NCBI GenBank assembly: GCA_024305405.1
Contig: JAKNDB010000068.1
Span: 9,657,501-9,721,500, forward strand
Length of the DNA stretch: 64,000 nt
DNA from: Dirofilaria immitis
Lineage: Eukaryota > Nematoda > Chromadorea > Rhabditida > Onchocercidae
Direction: 5' to 3'
The translations under genes and the position numbers were made by a program. The number at the start of each line of letters is the position of its first letter. Positions within the stretch are counted from its first letter, which is position 1. The notes below the pieces were generated by a model. It was not told the DNA's origin. It saw only the letters and a program-made list of their open reading frames with translations, and searched no databases. Positions 14,069 through 27,800 of the stretch are shown here, one piece after another.

Positions 14069-16772
14069 ATGAACTATATTGCACTCTCGGCTGTCTTTTC
14101 AATCAATGGAATGATCCATTTGGCAGCGATAGAAAGCTTCTTGGATGATCATCCAGATTCTTACTGGTTAGTAGCAGATGTGTTAAATATCGAATGGCGA
14201 AAAGGATGTTTAACAACTGCTGGTTGTGCGGAACCAAGATTTCAAGTAATAAAAATGAATAATGCCAACAATGAAGCTAATTTGATTAGCTGGCCTATTA
14301 CACTAAATTAACTGAGGTAAACCATCGGCAAAATTATGTCTAAATTAAATTGATACCGTAATCGTTTTCAAATTGTCAGTTAACATCTCAGTACTGGTAT
14401 TTTGATCATATTAATAAATGCTATTATGATGTAATATTATAATATAGATTAACGTGATTCAAATAAATAAGATATTTGAATTAAACTGTTATAAATAATT
14501 AATTAATTTACTATATCTAAAAAAGTAATCATATTTCTAATTTGTCAATAAATGTTAAACATTTTTCAAATTGTAGTTAGTGGTCTTGAAATTCTTCATC
14601 TTCATTGATATAATAATTTCTCAATTCATAATTTTCCAGAAAATTCTATAACTTATTTTAGTTTATTCATTACTTTTCAAGAAAATATTTGAGCCTATTT
14701 TGATAATATTCTCGAGAATGTACTCTAGATGAATATACTTCGAAGGTTGATTATTTCTTAGATCAAAGACACATGACATATTTCTCGTTTCTATTGATGG
14801 TATATGGATGTGATAACTTTAATCATTCTCATTGTCGATAAGCCGAATTATATTTTATCTTTAATAGGCAGGTAATAAGGCAATCGTAATATTTCTCGAC
14901 CTAACTTTTCTATCATTTTATCATTAGATTGGAAAAAACTAGGCTGGTAAAAGAGAGAGCGTTTTTTAAGAAATTACCTGCATATTTATTTACAGTTAAT
15001 TTCTTTTGATTAGTTAACCTCAAAAGTCCAAACTTAAATATTGTTCAATTGATGGTGAAATTTTAGAAACAACCATTTCAACTTATACGAGCTTATTTAA
15101 TTTTCAAAAATATACTTTTTTTAGGCGAGGAATCATTAAATTTCAAGCACTATGAAACACTTTGGGCTTTTCAAATTTGTCTTTTAAAATACCGGTTATA
15201 AGTCGTAAAGCTTCGAAATTCAATTTATTAAATAAATAGAATGTGAATTGCTCCCCTGCGCTTTGGCAATATTTTACAGCTTTAACAGAATTTAAAAAAA
15301 ATTGAGACTTTTTTACTTACTACAAATACTAAAGATTTTTATACAAAATGAAATTCGATGTATGATATGTTTTCTTCTGAATCTTTTTCCCTCCCATAGA
15401 AAGAATCCGAATTTCCGACACCTAATTTCAATTAATCTCTAAAGAAGGATAATATAAACAAGAAATTATTGCTATTTTCATTATTAAAAATTCCTATCAT
15501 TCCCGAAGAGATCCTGAAATTCTCTTCCACAATTCTCTTCTGAAATTTTTGCAGGAAACTTCGCACTCATTTATATCACATTGGATATCTAGAAGTGCAA
15601 GCGATATTGCTTTGAAATGTGAAGTGTCTGGCTTAGATCCTACCTATGGATTTCCGAGAATATGCGATACTAGTCCTTCCAAACGCATTTTTGACGACGA
15701 TGAGGTTCTCGTAAATGACTTTAAATAATGATGATACAGCCACTTTTTCAAAGCTGAAATTAAAACTGTCATTTCTAATGTTTGCGTTATAATTAATAGA
15801 GTTTTCAAGATCCTAAAAAAATTTCAATTTCTATCTCTCTAATTTGTTTATATTATAGAATAATCATCTGGAACACATAAGAAAGCAGCATTCGAGCAAT
15901 GGGAAACTTATTGTTGAGGTAAGAGGTAAATGCTTTAATGCATCATTCGCTCTACAAAAATACGATCGTTGTCCAACTTGTGTCGAGCATCGGAGCATTG
16001 CTGTCGTTGAGCAGGTCACTTCTATATATAATTTATTGACAGTTAGAATAACAAAGATATTTTTTGACTATGTAAAATTTTAATTTCGTCTATTCATTAG
16101 GAATAAAATTTATGCTTTTAAAGATAAATAACCTAAACTGTCGAATTTTTGTAACTTAAAGTGAGTCTTGAGAAACGTTAAAAATTGTCAAATAACTTTT
16201 TTAATCTTTGATAATATACAGATTGATTTTCGATAATTTTATAATTTTAGTATACTAATCCAGAAACAAGTAATGATTTCTTCAATCGTTTCAACACCAA
16301 TGACCAATTTCTGTATGCAGTGGTGATTTTATCAGCATTTGCGGTTATTTTGACGACAGGATTTGCTTGCCTATTAATTGCTTTTCTGCATCAGAAACAT
16401 CAATTGAACGTATCTATATCTAAACGACTTTTACATTCGGAACCGTTAAATGCCACACATTCATTACGTTTATGTGAAGATGATTCGAGGTTATCACTTT
16501 CTCAAACCATTATTTCAATCAATCATAACTTGAAATTACCAAGCCTTTCTGGTAGTTTCAGATACGATGTACCATGGGAGCAAGTTTCAACTATGCATCA
16601 GCGATCACCTTATCGAAGTTTAAAAACTAAAAATGGTTTTACACCGATATCTCCGTCGTTAATGGGTCCGATAGTAGATGTTATGGCATTAGCTCGATCG
16701 GATTGTCGAAAAACTTCACCAAGTTCTTCATTCGGCGCTGAACTTCATGATAGCGGTTTAGAATCCGTTTAA
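14069..16772 (+). CDS. Cysteine-rich single-pass membrane protein, paralog B (4 exons)
   Basis: Proposed exons are 14069-14245, 15555-15710, 15859-16014 and 16251-16772, all phase 0, giving 336 residues. The first ATG opens a hydrophobic signal-like start (MNYIALSAVF). Ectodomain motifs parallel paralog A: WRKGCLTTAGC against WTKGCLAAAGC, LDPTYGFPRICD against VDPIYGFSRTCD, RGKCFNASF against TGKCFNAAI. One membrane segment (VVILSAFAVILTTGFACLL) starts exon 4. The roughly 140-residue cytosolic tail differs from that of A. It is rich in Ser/Arg/Tyr, has a YDVPWEQ motif and ends DSGLESV, a hydrophobic C-terminus that might bind a PDZ-type partner (inference). I do not recognise the family. It is probably a tandem duplicate of A, and the tail difference suggests divergent intracellular partners. 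Confidence 0.8.
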
Positions 16773-19700
16773 TATATCTGTATCCGTCATATGATTCTTA
16801 TTTTTAATGGTATCACTGAATGTAATTTAAAATTATTGTCTGGAACTTTCCTTTATTGAAGTATGACAAAAACAAATTCAGTTTGATAAATTTCAATCTG
16901 GAGCTTTAATAACGTATTTATATTTATCAATTTCCACTCAAATTTTTAACACATAGTTTTATGCAAAATCATCGTTTTTCAAAATATTTGCAACGTATTT
17001 ATATTTACAAGAAATCACTCTTTCATCTATCTATTTAGTATTAAATTATTAATTTCACCATTGATTTCAGTTATCATTCAAGAAGTTCAATTGTTTTCTT
17101 TTAGATTGATTTGTTGGATTCTATTTTATTAGTAGAGATTAGAATTTCATATCTTTCTCTTTTTGGTGTGATTCGAAAAATAAAGATACAAAATTCTTAA
17201 TTTAGCAAATCCTAATGAAGAAGCTTTACGACAATATCAACGTGAATCAAAATAGGAAAGTTCATAAGAGGTGATAAAATTTTGAAGGAAGGAAGTAATT
17301 TTATACCAAATTTATAAAAAAATGAAACTTCGAGTCTTTGCGTTAATTCTAGAAATGCATTTATTTCTAAGAATGTAAAATTGTTTCAATATAAGTTTTA
17401 AAAACTTTATTCATTCAGCAACATTACATACATCTAAATTAAAAATTAATTTCTCTTGACTTTATTTATATTCAATTATAATTCGATTTTATAAATGAAG
17501 ACCAATAGAAGAGCACAATGCCTTCATACTTGAAACTAATCCTAGTCGTGATTTTATATATTTCTATTAATAGCTTTTTATTTAAGTATCATTGGTAGAT
17601 AGAAAAAAACCGTCCTGTTTACTAAATTTCTTGCACAGATCGTATGAAGTAGAGTGTTCCATTTGAATATGATGCGATGTATTTAAAAATGTATGTGACC
17701 TTAGTTCTTCACTCTTTGATATCCACAAATTACATTTTTACTAACTTTTATTTTTAAATCTGAAGAATTTAGATTCTGATTAATATTTAATTATGAAGAA
17801 AAAAGCAATCTTTTATATTTTTATCATCGAAATAGAATAACATATTTTTATTCACTCATCGGACAAAATTTTTCTAGAACTTGCATCAGACATTTGATTG
17901 ATTGAATTGTTTAAATACGTTGCACAATTCTACAGTTGTTTTACATAATTTTGTGATAAGCGTAGTGAAGATAGATAAGAATGTGTTGATATTGTTAGAA
18001 ATTAATTGCTTCCAATGACCTCAGTTCGCATATATAATTTATTTCATAAAATCCATTATGCGTATGCACTGTTCACCTTTGCTTCTCGATTTCGATTTTT
18101 CACCTGACCTTGTCCCTTAATTACATATGTATAAATATACTGAAGATTTTCAATTGAGTTAAAAAAGAAAATGGATTCCAACATTGAGAGGTTTAGATAT
18201 TATTATTGGGGATCAGGATGATTTTATCAATCAAATAATTTAACTTTTTAAAATTCAAACAATTTGTAGCAGCCAAAGAAAACATTTGGTATGATAACAT
18301 CATTCACTTCACCGCTGATTTCAAAAACGGAATTCTGCATATATTTTCCGGTAGGAAAATAAATATCACACATGATGATGGTCTATATCATTGATACTAT
18401 TCTCATCGTCATTCATCTAAACATTGTTATTTTCTAGCAGTTATTTTTGTACTTGATCCCTTTCTAGTATTTTTCTACTACTTTACAATTTATTATATAA
18501 ATTTTCATATTTCAAATTAAATTTTATATACAAACAATAAATTATTAATGCATTTATGCTATTCACTTATTTAATGCTATCAATCATAAAGCAATTAATA
18601 AAACGGTAGTTCATCCAAAAATAAAAAAAAAAAAAAACCAGTTAATAATTTATATGTTTCTGGTATGTATATATGTTATTGTTGTTATTTATGAATATTT
18701 ATTAAATAAACATTTTGCAAAAATTACGGTATTTCAATTGCAATTTTGTTCTTTTTTCGATCTTACATGCAGCAGAAAGTGAAAAAAAAAGGAAAAACAA
18801 AAACAAAGAGAAACTTTCATTTTACATGAAAGTAAAACATATTTTACAAAAATTGCAAATTCTCATTTACTATAGAAATGTTTAGGCAGAGGTACTTTTC
18901 AGCTGAGCCGTAGAGAAATCAATCATAAAGTTGTAATCTGTTCTCTTGAATATCTTCAATTTGAGCCTTAAATTAGAAATTAAAATAAATCTGAACAAAT
19001 TTACAAATCTTTTCAATAAAGTTGTTAAATACGATTAGATCAAGTCAGTGTGTTCAGAACTTAATTGAACTACATTTTCAAGAGTAAGTTCTGTGTGATT
19101 TCGTGAAATAAAGCATACGGATATGGCTTCTTTATCATGTAAATAGATCTTAGTAATGATTCAACCGCTTTACTGACAAACCCTTGTCGTTTGGGAATTA
19201 TCGATTCTGGATCCCATCTTCAAATATAGCAAAATTCAATTATTTCATTGGCGATTTATCCAACTGATAATTTACTTCAACTTTATTTATATATATTTCA
19301 GTCATTTATTTAGATTCTTATTTAAAGTTTTATTATACATGTACTAATTGTTTATTTGTTTTTTTTTCATCGTATTTTTATTCCTTAACAGTTCGTTTCA
19401 TTTTACTACTCCCCAAACAGTATTACTAAATTTAATGAGAAACTATTATGAATATTATTTAAAGTTTTGTGCACATAATTCATTTTTATTTTTACATATG
19501 AATATTTCAGTGAGATAGTTTCGAATTATTGTATTATTTATTTCAATATGTCGATGTTAATATTGTGCTTTAAAAAAATTATTAATAAAAGTCATTTGAT
19601 TTTTCATTTATGTAAATAAATTCCCGAAGACACTTTCTTTGGACGAATCTTTGAATTTAATCACGATTTTCTTTAATTTTAACTTTGACTTTACTATGCT

Positions 19701-21786
19701 ATCTATTTCTTCTGAAATAGACTTTTTAAAAACTAAAAATATTTTCAATCAAATTTGGAATAACATTTATCTTTTCGTGCAGAGGAATTTGTATTTATAC
19801 TATTCAATATTTCAGAATTCGGCTATACAAAAATTGCTTGATATTCATTTTGAAAATCCATAATGATCTTCACTATTTTCATCAGCAATATGCTGGAAAG
19901 TATAATATTAGTATAATATTAGTAATGATTTAAGAGATATGATATCGATAATCTATAGCATTCAATTTCATTTTCAGTTATTCAGAATTTTTAAATCTTT
20001 TTCTTGAACTTTATTGATTGGCGGATTTTCTTTATTTGTTGATGTTTCTGCTTACTTCCAATCTTATCCCATCTCACAATCAATTATTTTAATTAGTATT
20101 ATCATTGTCAGCAATAATTCTCATTAAAATTATAGACATAATAACCTGTTAATATGATTGCAATTTATCATTATAGTTATAGATTACTTACATCACTATA
20201 GATTTGTTGTCCAATAATTTAATTTTTATTATTTCTACTCATAACAAATAAGAGATAAGATTTCACTACTTTTGTTTACAAATATTAACCCGTGCTCATA
20301 CAACTATACGTAATATAGGGTGCGATTTGCAAACAGCGCTAATTATTTTCTTTCAGTTAAAAACTTATGCAAATATATATCCGTTCGCATCACTTCCGCT
20401 ATTTTGCATAATGAAATCACAATTATCACATTAGCGAATTTTATTGGACTTTTAAAATAAGATGAATAGACTTTTGGCACTGTTTTCTTTAATTTTGATC
20501 CGCTGATTTTTATTTTTTTAAGATGTCAAAACGAATTTATCTATTTTTAGGTGAATTTTTAAATCTAACTTAGTACACTTTATCTGATTTGAAAATCTCG
20601 CTATCAGTAAAAATTATGATATGCAATCTTATTTAAAATCAAAACGATTCTATTATTTAATTTCATTCATTAAAAGAGAACTGAGATCATGGGCGTTCTA
20701 TTATTAGTTCGCACTGAACTGTCCGATAAAATTACTACTCTTTTACAGCAATCGTCTTCCACATGTTCCTCTGATTTTAAAATAATGAGAAAGCTCGGCG
20801 ATGGATCGGAATTATGGCATTTTAATCTGCAACAAAGAAACAAATTTTTCTGCTTTCTTACACATATATTGGAAACAAAAACATTATGTGTTTAAACCAT
20901 ATATATGGTTCTTTCTATTCATTATTTCGTCTATTCAAGTTTATGAAGCTTATACATTTTCAATGCATCAAATTTCGCCGAGATATCTTATAAACTTCGC
21001 AGTGTCCAATTTTTCTCTGCATTTTACGAATTAAACAATTTTACTAGGAAACTGAAGTGTAATGATTCGTTATTCCTTAAATGAAAATTAAAAGTTAATT
21101 TTAATCAATCGAAGGAATGATAGAATACTGTTGAGAAGGTATTACTTTTTTCCCATGATTCCTAAGAAATTCTGTATAATTTTGTTAGAAAAAGATAATT
21201 ATTCATAAAATCATATGATACACAGTGCTGTGGCCCCATTATTAATGGTCTATTGGAATATGCCAACAAATGTATCCTTTTGAACAGTTTCATCATAAAA
21301 ATATCGGTCATTTCAACTGATGAAATCTCTTATTCATTAATTATATGATTATTAAATGCCGAGTTTTATTGCATTAATGAATAATCAATGGTACTATTTC
21401 GCATATGGCAATGTCTATGATTAACGCAATCATTAGAATTTACCACTTTCACAAAAAGTATTATCGCGATTATACCTAACAAATGCTTATTTTTCATCAA
21501 TAGGGCACTGCTACTGAAAAACTATCAAGAAAATATTACCATATATTTAAATTAGTTCGGCTTATATGGGATCCTAATTCCCTGATTCTCACTTCCGTGA
21601 AATGTTCTTCCAGAAAAACTAATTGCTAGCAGAAAATAGTATTAAATCAGTCTTATCATTGTCCAATCAATTTTTCACACAATTCGATTTCTTTTTAGTA
21701 AACTATTTAAAAAAATAAATTTCTCTATCAATTCAGATTTTCAGGATTAATGGTATAAATGGCATCCTGTGTCATAAAATAAGAGA
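16773..21786. other. Intergenic, no gene found
   Basis: About 5 kb of AT-rich DNA. The open frames near 19639-19863 and 20689-21034 show no motif, and I find no splice sites linking them to a gene. The start at 20689 (MGVLLLVRTELSDK) reads somewhat like protein but stands alone. Poly-A/T runs and short TA-rich repeats (for example 19898-19923) are the only other content. Confidence 0.55.
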
Positions 21787-24700
21787 ATGTTTACTCGTGT
21801 ATCATCAGACTGGCTGCTAATAGTGCTGTGCATTGTGATCGATCTGGTATCAGTTATCCATTCCGGTTGTTATCAGAAGCAATTATGCTGCCTAGGACGT
21901 AATTTTACTTGTACCGCAGTGGATGATGGAATTGCTCATTTACCTGCAAAATTTCGTCAACAAACGTTGAAAAAAGCTCGGGGAGCAGATGGCATCTTGC
22001 TGATCGAAAGATGAAACGAATTAATAAATTGGTATTACGGGATTTGATTGCTTTGGAAGATACGGGACTTGGAATGATCGGTAATCATGGTTAGTTGCAT
22101 TTATGAAGGATTCTTTTGCTTCAGATACTAATTCTTTTCTGGAATAAAAAAGCCTCTCCGTTGCTCCATGATCTACATAAAATTAGTAATTTTGTTCCAG
22201 ATGCCCTTGTAGCTGAATTCTGAGACAGAAATAATGTCACAGAATCAAAGTGATCCGAAGACCCTACTGTTACACTAATAGCACTACAATATAAAAATGA
22301 CCGACTTCTTTTTTTCGTACCGACTTCCTTTCCTCATTCATTCTAAGAAACCCTCACTTTTTTAAAACTATAACAAGTGTTACATTGAAATCTTTGAATT
22401 GCCATTTACGTAAGTCTTTATAATACACTATGTTTCAGGCTATGATCTATCTGGAGATTATTTGAATAACGGAGAACAAACTGAATCATTAAAACTCTTT
22501 AGTAATACTGCGATATCACCATTGCTTCATTATCATTTCATTTTCGGCCAACCACTTTATTCCAAGGAGCAGGAAACAACACGCTATTATCAACGCCAAA
22601 AACTTATTCGGTATTTGAGCTCCCATGAGTGTTAATTGAATACCAAGTTTAAGATGTTCCGACTACCGCAGGATTATTTATGGATAGTAAGCGTAGTGCC
22701 AACATGTGATGATAAAAGAAAATATACTTTATCGCTTAGTAATTTTTCTCCAAGAAAATAAGAAAAAAATTTTGCATAAAACGATCTTTTTTGTGAATTA
22801 AAATTCAAATCTTACTGATGGTAATTTCATTTATTGGCTTCTCAATACACATTTTAATTTATAGTTTAATGGTAGGTAGAAAAGATTCTTTTCTTTATGT
22901 TTCTTTACCTGCTTCTAATTATATTCCTTGTATTACTACTTTGAGTTTACGATCTTTAAAATAATGCTCTAAAAAACAAATGAAAGATTAAGAAAAGTGG
23001 AACGAATAACATCTAAATTATTCGTTTTAGATACTCGTTATTGAATCGATATATTCCACTTATAGTAAAGGATTCTCGAGACGTCGAGTGGTCAAATGAT
23101 GTCTCAAAATTGATATTTTTGAGAAATACTGCTTATGACAATTTATGCTATTGTGATGAGAATTGCCTGACATTCGGCGATTGTTGCTCTGATTATTCAT
23201 TTATGTGTCCACGTATGTTTGTTTCCTTCTGTATTTCAATATAAAGTAAGTGACAATTTGAGGGAATTATGATGGCGCTGAGAGTATCATTATTAATGAG
23301 AATTTAAAGTTTGCTAATTGTATGTTTCGTCTAAATTAATAATCCTAATTTATTTTAAAATGATATTTTTGAAAACATTGAGAGAATTTCCAAAATTTTT
23401 TTATGATATCAAATTTGAAGTCGATTGATTAGAATTCCATAAAACAGTTGAGATTATAGCATCTGATTGCGCCGTTAGCGAATGGTCAGCTTGGTCCCGC
23501 TGTGTCCCAGACCAGCAAAATTGTAGAATTGGAGTACAGACACGAAAACGTACCATTGACAAGAAACCGAAGCATGGTGGGATGAAATGTCCATCACTCG
23601 TCGAAAAGATGAGTTGTTTCAATGAATGCTTACAGCAGAAAATGCGACACCAACCAGGTATGTTCTGGTAATGGATTTTAAAAAAAGAGTACATACAAAA
23701 GATACATACTCAAAAGAAAGAGGTTTTAATTCTTTGCAGAACATTTATTAATTCATAACAAAAGTAACCCAACTTTCTCATTCTGATATGATGATCAAAT
23801 TGACAATTTTTTGAAAACAGTTTCCTTTTTGATTTCTTACACAATATTCTAAAAATTATGTAACTTTTCATAACTTAATTTGTAAACGACATTTAACTTA
23901 TTTAGAAATTACACCTGTGGCGCTTATTCTGGATTATTCTTACAACAGAACGCGGGAAAGCTTTAGTCATGATAGTATTCACAAGAAAGTATTTAGTAAC
24001 AGGAGCAAGTTGCTTTAGTTAGTTTTTATTGCTAAAATGTTTATTTATTGTCACTGTTAATAGTCGATGTCGTTGAATTTTTGAAGTATAAAATTTCTAT
24101 TCCTATTAGAAATGATTTACTCTACTTGTTGATTTCGATTGTAAAGTACTTCACAATGTTTCAGCTAAATATTTAGGATATTCAATGGGATTATTTTTAA
24201 ATTTCCATAAATCAGAATAGAAATAGCCATAATAGTAGTCATTTTTCATTACTATTCTCTTATATTTAAGGATGTTTTGTGGATAATAAATGGAGTATTA
24301 GTCATTTCACTTACTAAATTTCATTTACTTTGTATGATTATTTAGCTATTGTGGAATTTATCAACTAGGTTGGGTAAATTCGAACTGTATTGATAAGAAA
24401 ATCGGTATCAAGCTCTATACGGGGAATAACATCTGTGTAGAATGTCAACCAGAAGCGCAACTGCATCGCAGTACTGCTACGTAAGTTACTTATTCGTTTC
24501 TGATGTTAGAACTAAATAAGCAATTGATTCAGTTAAAGCTTTGATTTGCCGATCACTAAAGCCCGCATGTGTTTAATACATCACCAGTCACGAAAAATGA
24601 TAGGAAAAATCTGCTTCAAATTTTAAATTAAGCTTAGCAACTTGTTTTGTTTGCAGATGCACATCTGATCTGAGTGACGGAGAAAATGGATTTTGGAAAT

Positions 24701-24807
24701 TAATCGGACCAAAGTCATGCAATGGTATCTGGAAAAGGTTATTCAGAACAGATAGTTGTCGTTGTGAAATAGATTTTTCGAATTATGATGCATTTTTGTT
24801 TGTTTAA
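21787..24807 (+). CDS. SBSPON: SBSPON/RPE-spondin-like secreted protein (somatomedin B + TSP1), one frameshift
   Basis: Proposed exons are 21787-22089, 22439-22610, 23031-23212, 23460-23657, 23906-24017, 24346-24480 and 24657-24807. A signal-peptide-like segment (WLLIVLCIVIDLVSV) precedes the first half of a somatomedin B domain (CYQKQLCCLGRNFTC, residues 28-42). The second half (CYCDENC, then GDCC) comes only at about residue 198. A TSP1 repeat follows (SEWSAWSRC). The C-terminal region has NNICVECQPEA and CNGIWKRL, matching the C-terminus of vertebrate SBSPON. Human SBSPON is about 264 residues; this one is about 417 because of the insertion. Exon 1 ends out of phase unless one base is added, most simply in the A-run at 21970-21975. 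The role is presumably extracellular matrix, by family. Family confidence is high; the insertion's extent depends on exons 1-3. Confidence 0.85.
24579..24601. repeat. 23-bp direct repeat, copy 1 (in last intron)
   Basis: CATCACCAGTCACGAAAAAT plus GAT occurs here, inside the last intron of the SBSPON-like gene. It recurs exactly at 24817-24839, 238 bp downstream. The following bases (AGGAAAAAT against GGAAAAAAT) are also similar. Confidence 0.9.
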
Positions 24808-24816
24808 AATAAGCGT

Positions 24817-24839
24817 CATCACCAGTCACGAAAAATGAT
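24817..24839. repeat. 23-bp direct repeat, copy 2 (just after stop codon)
   Basis: Exact second copy of the 24579-24601 repeat. It starts 10 bases after the SBSPON-like stop codon, so it lies in the probable 3' untranslated region. The two copies bracket the last coding exon. Confidence 0.9.
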
Positions 24840-27800
24840 GGAAAAAATTAGCTAAATGAAGTTGGGAAAATTAAATACTTAGGAGTTGAATTATTAATGA
24901 AAGACATGAATTATAAATGAAAAACATAAATGAAATCGAAGGATGGAAACAATTTTCCACAGTTTTCAAGCTAGATTATCGAATAAATTAACGTTATAAT
25001 AACATTAAAAAAATTAAAATTTAAGATTCTGAAACAATTTTTGGTTGCATTTGCTTTCTTAATATTTCTTTTCATCTTCGTAGTGCTGAATTTCAATTTC
25101 ATCATATTATCTTAATAGATATATCTTCACAAAAGTAATGATTTTGTACTGTTTGATAAATATTAAATTTAATTCTTAATTTTGTAGCAAAATTTGAATA
25201 GTAATTCTAATATATCCTTAATATTCAGAAGTTATTTTCTTGTTGAGTAATCAGGGAAAATGATAAGAGAATTGATAGTAATGAAAATCCGCAAAAAGAA
25301 AAAGTTAAGGGACAAAGACGAATGGATGAAATATTTTAACGATATTTTTTGACTATTTGCTACAGACTGTTAAATTGTTAAATTAGATTAGCGTCCTTCA
25401 TTTCCTTTTCTAAAATATACTCATAACAAGTATGAAATGTTTAAATTGATCTTCCATAATGCAATATTCTGATTTTCCCACTGCTATTCCACTAGCGCAA
25501 TTAAAAAAAAGAGTGTAATGAAATATTCTAAGACCAGTTCCATTTTACTGAAATTCTTGACAAATTTAATTAAACAGAGACATTCCAATTGATTTTGAAG
25601 TAGATAACTCTGATCAATACAGGATAATAAGTATATTATGAAATAAGAATCTGAATAGATAACGCACAGTAAATTCGATAGAAATAACAATTTTAGTTAT
25701 CGTTTTAATCATTGTTTCATCGGTATTATTTTCATCAGTATTATTTTCCTTGTTTAATTATCATTGTCTGTTACTACCTAATGTTAAACTAATTTTGTAT
25801 TTTACTTAATTCATACATATTAATGCAATAAACTGTTACATATATGTTTTGATATCTCCGAAATTTATTTAATTTTCTTCTCTGTGATTCCTAAACTCAA
25901 CGTTATTACATCGATATCTGATAGATATCTCTTTATAATTTAAGTAGCATAATAATCGTTGGAAGAATAAGGTTGCTAATTTTATTTCGAATTTAATTTT
26001 TTGAAGCGAATCAAAAATTTCGAAGTTCGTCGTACCTGTTAAATTTTTTGCGGATGACAGAAATCGTTGTCCACTGCTTTGTTGTCAGCGTTGTTCTAAT
26101 TTGCTAGTCTAAAATCAATTAATTTCAATTATTTATAAGATCATCAGTCTCATTCTTTATTTGTTTTATAGATGTCTAATAATATTCAGTAAGAAACTTT
26201 CAATTAATTAATATTTTTGATTATCATCAAATCCCTTATTGAAACGTGGAAATTATTGATTTATTTTTGATATTATTGATTTACAGATTTTTTGAATTAT
26301 TAAGAAGCTGCACTATGGTGAAAATATGTAACAGAAAATGAAAAGTCTAATAATTGGTTAATATGAAATCATGAAATCTAATGTGTGCAATTCTTGGCAA
26401 TCACAAAAAACAAACTGTATCCAATTAATACGGATATATTATTGACATTTTTATGTCTTATCCGTTTTATTTCGAACAGGAAAAAGAAAAAAGCCAATGT
26501 CTTTATCGTCGTATTTATGAAAAATAACTTGTGTGTATTGCACTATATTCAAATATGAAGCATAAAATCTTTTATAAAAATTATAAGGTTCTGAAGACTG
26601 ATAAAAACTTGGAATGGAATGTTGGGTTGATAATTTGAATGACAAAGTAGAATTCAATCATCAATAAAAAATTTAGAAATGAGCATAAAATTGGAAAAGG
26701 ATTTTAATCAAATATCTTTTTAGTTGAATTTATTGATTAATTTCCCGTTTCATTAAGGACGATCTGGAATGAGTAGTTGACCGCAGCAATGAACATTTCA
26801 ACTACTATATTGAACAAATTTAGTTCAAGATCTTTTCATAATCAATTTATTTTTTCTTTTAGCTTAATTTCTGCAAAAAAAAATGAGATGCGATATTAAA
26901 TTTATAACATTTTTCAAAATTTCAACATTTTCGAATAATTATTCAAAATATGATTGAAGTAAATTTGGTTGAATTATATTCAGCAAAATGGGCCAAATCA
27001 TATTTAATTAAAAGAAATTAATTTTGTATAGTCATTTATTAGTGTTGATTAGATTTAGAAGACTATGATATGATTTAATTGATGCTTAACATACTAAACA
27101 TGTTGTTATAGCATTACCCATGTTTAAACCGCAGCGAGAAATTTTTTGCTACCAAAAAAAAATAAATAAAAAGTGAAAGAAACGAATAATTTAGTTGACT
27201 AAGAAAGTACCAAACAAATTTAGTTAATCTGAAGCAACAGAGGAAATCTGTATAATATGTTATGAAACCATTGCTGCCCTACTGTTGCATTTATATATTT
27301 TATCACTTACATTAACGTTCGTGAAATTGACTTATCGCGGTCGATCTATTGGCAAGTATTTTTGATAATAACGCAGCCAATATTCATTGATGTTTTTCTG
27401 ATAATCGGGTGGAGAGAAAAACTTAGTTTTTAATTCACCTCACAAGAAGATACAAGCAAAATATAAGTATTAATAGATGTTGATGAAAAGACATCCATTT
27501 CTCGGCTTTTTTTTCGCAAAAAAATTATTGACTTATTGAACTAAAAACAAGAAAATGAATAGATAAATAAAACATTAAATATTACCAAGAAATATTTCGG
27601 AAATCTTCAATTCCTAAAATTTTTGCAAATTTTTAAAAAATTAGCTAGTTAGTTACCGTTTACTACTGTAAATAAAAAGAAGAAAATATAAAAGTGAAAA
27701 ATAACAATATTATCTATCATACCAAATAATTAGTTAGTAGTTATAGTTAAAAAGAAGTGAAAGTAATGCAAAAAATAATATTGGAATTGATATTTCCATT

